In this document: one piece after another, positions 6,809 through 9,283 of the stretch
Position numbering within the stretch: the stretch's first letter is position 1
How the letters are laid out: every line of letters starts with the position of its first letter
Assembly (NCBI GenBank): GCA_023428865.1
Contig: JAEYWT010000155.1
Coordinates: 1 to 9,283, forward strand
Reading direction: 5' to 3'
Length of the DNA stretch: 9,283 nucleotides
From: Bacteroidota bacterium
GTDB lineage: Bacteria; Bacteroidota; Bacteroidia; Flavobacteriales_F; PHOS-HE28
Made by a program: the position numbers and the translations under genes
The notes under the pieces: model-generated
Told to the model about the DNA's origin: nothing
What the model saw: only the letters and a program-made list of their open reading frames with translations
Database searches by the model: none

Positions 6809-6837
6809 GAGAGCCGCAAGCGCGGCTTTCTTCGTTT
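6809..6837 (+). terminator. Terminator-like hairpin after tRNA-Asn
   Basis: GAGAGCCGC (6809-6817) pairs with GCGGCTTTC (6822-6830) over nine base pairs with one G-U, around the loop AAGC. It is followed by the T-rich tail TTCGTTT. The position right after the tRNA fits a transcript end, separating the tRNA from the kinase gene at 6864. Confidence 0.7.
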
Positions 6838-6863
6838 AACGCCATAGCTCAACCCCAAGCGTC

Positions 6864-7793
6864 ATGCAACTGATCACCGTAGGAACCGTCGCTTTCGACC
6901 GTATCGAAACCCCCTTCGGCGTGGCCGAGAAGACCGTGGGCGGTGCCGCCACGTACATCAGCCTAGCGGCCTCGGTGTTCTTGGAGAAAATGGGCCTGGT
7001 GAGCGTGGTGGGCGATGATTTCCCCGAACCGGTGATGCAGCAGCTTCGTGACCGGGGGGTGAACCTCGATGGTCTGGAGGTGCTAAAGGGGAAGGAGAGC
7101 TTCTTCTGGGCCGGGCGCTACCACTACGATATGAACAGCCGGGACACCTTGGAGACCCGCCTGAACGTACTGTTGGATCTGGACCCCAAGCTGCCTGCGG
7201 AGTACCGCAAGGCGCCGTATGTGATGCTCGGCAACCTCGACCCCACCGTGCAAGGCAAGGTGTTGGACCAAATGGAACAACGCCCCGCGCTGGTGGCCAT
7301 GGACACCATGAACTTCTGGATGGATAGCGCCATGGACAAGTTGAAGGAGGTGATCGCGCGCGTGGATATCCTCACCATCAACGATGCGGAGGCGCGCCAG
7401 CTGAGCGGTGAGCACAGCTTGGTGAAGGCTGCCAGCAAGATCCTGGCCATGGGACCGAAATACCTGGTGGTGAAGAAAGGTGAACACGGCGCGCTGCTCT
7501 TCGGTCAAGGCCGCGTGTTCTTCGCACCGGCACTGCCGCTGGAAGATGTGATCGACCCCACCGGTGCTGGCGACACGTTCGCTGGTGGCTTCATCGGCTA
7601 CCTCGCCCGCACCCAGGACCACAGCTTCGACAACCTTAAACGCGCCATCATCGTGGGCAGTGCTATGGCCAGCTTTACCTGTGAGAAGTTCGGCATCGAA
7701 CGCTTGGCCGAAGTGAGCCGAGAGGATATCGATGAGCGCATCCAACAGTTCGTGGAACTGGTGGACTTCGATATTGAGCTGGTAGAGGGCTGA
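6864..7793 (+). CDS. PfkB-family carbohydrate/nucleoside kinase
   Basis: The product is 309 residues, the normal length for the ribokinase/PfkB family, which transfers the ATP gamma-phosphate to a sugar or nucleoside hydroxyl in the cytoplasm. The N-terminus (LITVGTVAFDRIE) is the first core strand. The substrate-binding Gly-Gly pair is at 26-27 (TVGGAATY). The signature DPTGAGDTFAGGF spans 231-243, with the anion hole in TGAG (233-236) and the predicted catalytic base at Asp237. TINDAEARQL near 171-180 is the usual strand before the ATP site, and VVKKGEHGALL near 202-212 fits the nucleotide-binding core. The lid region around 78-100 (ESFFWAGRYHYDMNSRDT) is distinctive and would decide the substrate, which cannot be named from sequence alone. 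No sugar pathway gene is adjacent. The start ATG 6864 is preceded by no strong Shine-Dalgarno, as is common in Bacteroidota. Confidence 0.94.
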   Translation: MQLITVGTVAFDRIETPFGVAEKTVGGAATYISLAASVFLEKMGLVSVVGDDFPEPVMQQLRDRGVNLDGLEVLKGKESFFWAGRYHYDMNSRDTLETRLNVLLDLDPKLPAEYRKAPYVMLGNLDPTVQGKVLDQMEQRPALVAMDTMNFWMDSAMDKLKEVIARVDILTINDAEARQLSGEHSLVKAASKILAMGPKYLVVKKGEHGALLFGQGRVFFAPALPLEDVIDPTGAGDTFAGGFIGYLARTQDHSFDNLKRAIIVGSAMASFTCEKFGIERLAEVSREDIDERIQQFVELVDFDIELVEG

Positions 7794-7807
7794 TATCCGG
7801 AACAGTT

Positions 7808-7834
7808 CACCGATCGTAAAACGGTGCCTTTTAC
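7808..7834. terminator. Hairpins between convergent kinase and small exported-protein genes
   Basis: Two overlapping, mutually exclusive stems can form. CACCG (7808-7812) pairs with CGGTG (7822-7826) and is followed by CCTTTT. GTAAAA (7816-7821) pairs with TTTTAC (7829-7834). The first resembles a short terminator for the kinase; the second is symmetric and could work on both strands. A further small hairpin, CCGTA-TGC-TACGG, is at 7845-7857. Confidence 0.45.
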
Positions 7835-7861
7835 AGTGGTCCGACCGTATGCTACGGCTAC

Positions 7862-8239
7862 TTAGAAGTTGTGTGTAAGGTCCGGTGAAAAAACGAGATC
7901 AGCCGGGACATACACAATGCCACCGGACGCCTGCCGTTCGCGCCCCTGCCGACAACTGAGGTCGTACTCCCTTTCCCACGCGGTATGTGAACGCTCTTCA
8001 AGGATGGAGTCGTGTGCATATGGGTTCAGGAATTCACTGATCGCGTGCGCATGGATGGACTCCTGATCCACATGGATGTCATAGGTGAAGCGGATATCTT
8101 CCAAGAGGCTGTCTCCACTCGGAGTGAAAGCCCGTAGTTGACGTTCTCCGGGTTTGCGTTCACAATTGCATGAACATCGACTGCATTGATGGAGCAGTGG
8201 GAGACCTGCGGTAAGTATCAGGAAGAAGGATGCTCTCAT
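7862..8239 (-). CDS. Small cysteine-rich exported protein, unknown function
   Basis: The product is 125 residues from ATG 8239-8237. I do not recognise the family. The first 18 residues form an export signal (Arg2, then an apolar core FFLILTAGLPLL). A cluster of four cysteines follows at 19, 22, 24 and 26, and one more is at 96. Cys19 in LLHQC could be a lipid-attachment site, but Gln before it is not typical, so ordinary signal cleavage is equally possible. The mature part is hydrophilic, with several His (56, 63, 65, 76, 85) and acidic residues, and ends in a short GIVYVPADLVF strand. The gene begins 15 bases after the superoxide dismutase stop on the same strand, so the two are probably co-transcribed. 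Codon use resembles the neighbours, which supports a real gene. A metal-related periplasmic role next to the dismutase is a guess based only on the Cys/His content. Confidence 0.75.
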   Translation of the reverse strand: MRASFFLILTAGLPLLHQCSRCSCNCERKPGERQLRAFTPSGDSLLEDIRFTYDIHVDQESIHAHAISEFLNPYAHDSILEERSHTAWEREYDLSCRQGRERQASGGIVYVPADLVFSPDLTHNF

Positions 8240-8254
8240 GACCGATAGGTCGCT

Positions 8255-9007
<753 letters not shown>

Positions 9008-9038
9008 GGTGCCAAGGTAGTCACAGACAGGTGGTGCG

Positions 9039-9149
9039 GGATGGAACGCAGATGACGCGGATATGGTTGATGAACGCAGATAGCAGCCTTATTAGCGCTC
9101 TTTCGGATCAGCGCCTATCTGTTGGATCAGCGTGATCAGCGTTCCATCC
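9039..9149. repeat. Imperfect palindromic intergenic repeat element
   Basis: GGATGGAACGC at 9039-9049 is matched exactly by its reverse complement at 9139-9149. The match extends to 24 positions on each side with three mismatches (9039-9062 against 9126-9149). An inner pair, CAGATAG (9077-9083) and CTATCTG (9115-9121), continues the stem. Inside the arms are short direct repeats: GAACGCAGAT at 9044 and 9072 (period 28), and GATCAGCG at 9106, 9125 and 9134. The layout resembles dispersed ERIC/REP-like intergenic repeats. It fills most of the gap between the carboxyl carrier gene and the dismutase gene, which are read in the same direction, so it could form a strong RNA hairpin in a shared transcript. 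Confidence 0.7.
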
Positions 9150-9159
9150 ATACCGCGAA

Positions 9160-9283
9160 CTAGCCGAAGCTCACCAATAACTGGCCCTTCTCCACGGCCT
9201 TGCCTTGCGCTGCGTGTACCGCACTTACCGTGGCGTCGCCGGGCGCTTTGATCATGTTCTCCATCTTCATGGCTTCGAGCACG
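9160..9283 (-). CDS. Biotin carboxyl carrier protein, C-terminal part (runs off right edge)
   Basis: Reading the minus strand from the window edge gives 41 codons ending at TAG 9162-9160. The visible residues are the second half of a biotinyl domain: EAMKMEN holds the lysine that receives biotin, and the rest (IKAPGDATVSAVHAAQGKAV, then EKGQLLVSFG) is the usual closing hammerhead strand pattern. Such domains carry CO2 between the carboxylase and transferase sites of acyl-CoA or oxaloacetate-type carboxylases. The fragment cannot tell whether this is a free carrier subunit or the tail of a larger carboxylase, because the N-terminus is outside the window. Confidence 0.93.
   Translation of the reverse strand, partial: VLEAMKMENMIKAPGDATVSAVHAAQGKAVEKGQLLVSFG

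Noticed and set aside
6728..6863. tRNA-Asn as an integration site of a mobile element
   Set aside because: No integrase, direct repeat of the tRNA 3' end, or foreign-looking gene follows; the next gene is an ordinary PfkB kinase.
7083..7745. Minus-strand open frame of 220 codons opposite the PfkB kinase
   Set aside because: It mirrors the kinase coding region exactly, and its His/Val/Gln-rich translation shows no motifs.
9012..9019. TACCTTGG on the minus strand as a -7 box for the SOD gene
   Set aside because: It differs from the consensus by one base and lies only about five bases from the ATG, leaving no room for a normal leader.

Overview
The window looks like a chromosomal piece of a high-GC member of the Bacteroidota, probably in or near the Flavobacteriales. 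The support is indirect: a PKD-repeat surface protein, an ECF sigma factor followed by a membrane/beta-barrel protein of a type common in that phylum, a short SSB, and a tRNA promoter that fits the Bacteroidota -33/-7 consensus (TTTG ... TAnnTTTG). No phage, transposase, CRISPR array or recognisable defence cassette is visible. Most of the window is ordinary core and envelope sequence.

Region 1 (1-2812, minus strand) is a tight three-gene operon. It is read as ECF sigma factor, then a single-pass membrane protein with a long disordered linker and a C-terminal predicted outer-membrane beta-barrel, then an exported PKD-repeat protein that runs off the left edge. The genes overlap by 23 and 26 bases, so translation is probably coupled. 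A perfect 16-bp palindrome sits just upstream of the sigma factor's likely TTG start. This module is the best candidate in the window for an under-described system: it could carry a signal from the cell surface to transcription through one protein anchored in both membranes.

Region 2 (about 2813-5766) starts with a divergent spacer holding short repeats. A short SSB follows, then a terminator-like hairpin, then a large AsmA-like DUF748 protein, all on the plus strand. Region 3 (5767-6863) holds a prohibitin/SPFH-family putative lipoprotein on the minus strand, convergent with the DUF748 gene. Next come a tRNA-Asn(GTT) with its own promoter and a terminator-like hairpin.

Region 4 (6864-9283) contains a PfkB-family sugar/nucleoside kinase on the plus strand. 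Convergent with it on the minus strand are an exported Mn-type superoxide dismutase and, 15 bases after it, a small cysteine-rich exported protein of unknown function. An imperfect palindromic intergenic repeat of about 110 bp lies upstream of the dismutase. The right edge holds the C-terminus of a biotin carboxyl carrier protein. No stretch over 300 bases lacks a gene.
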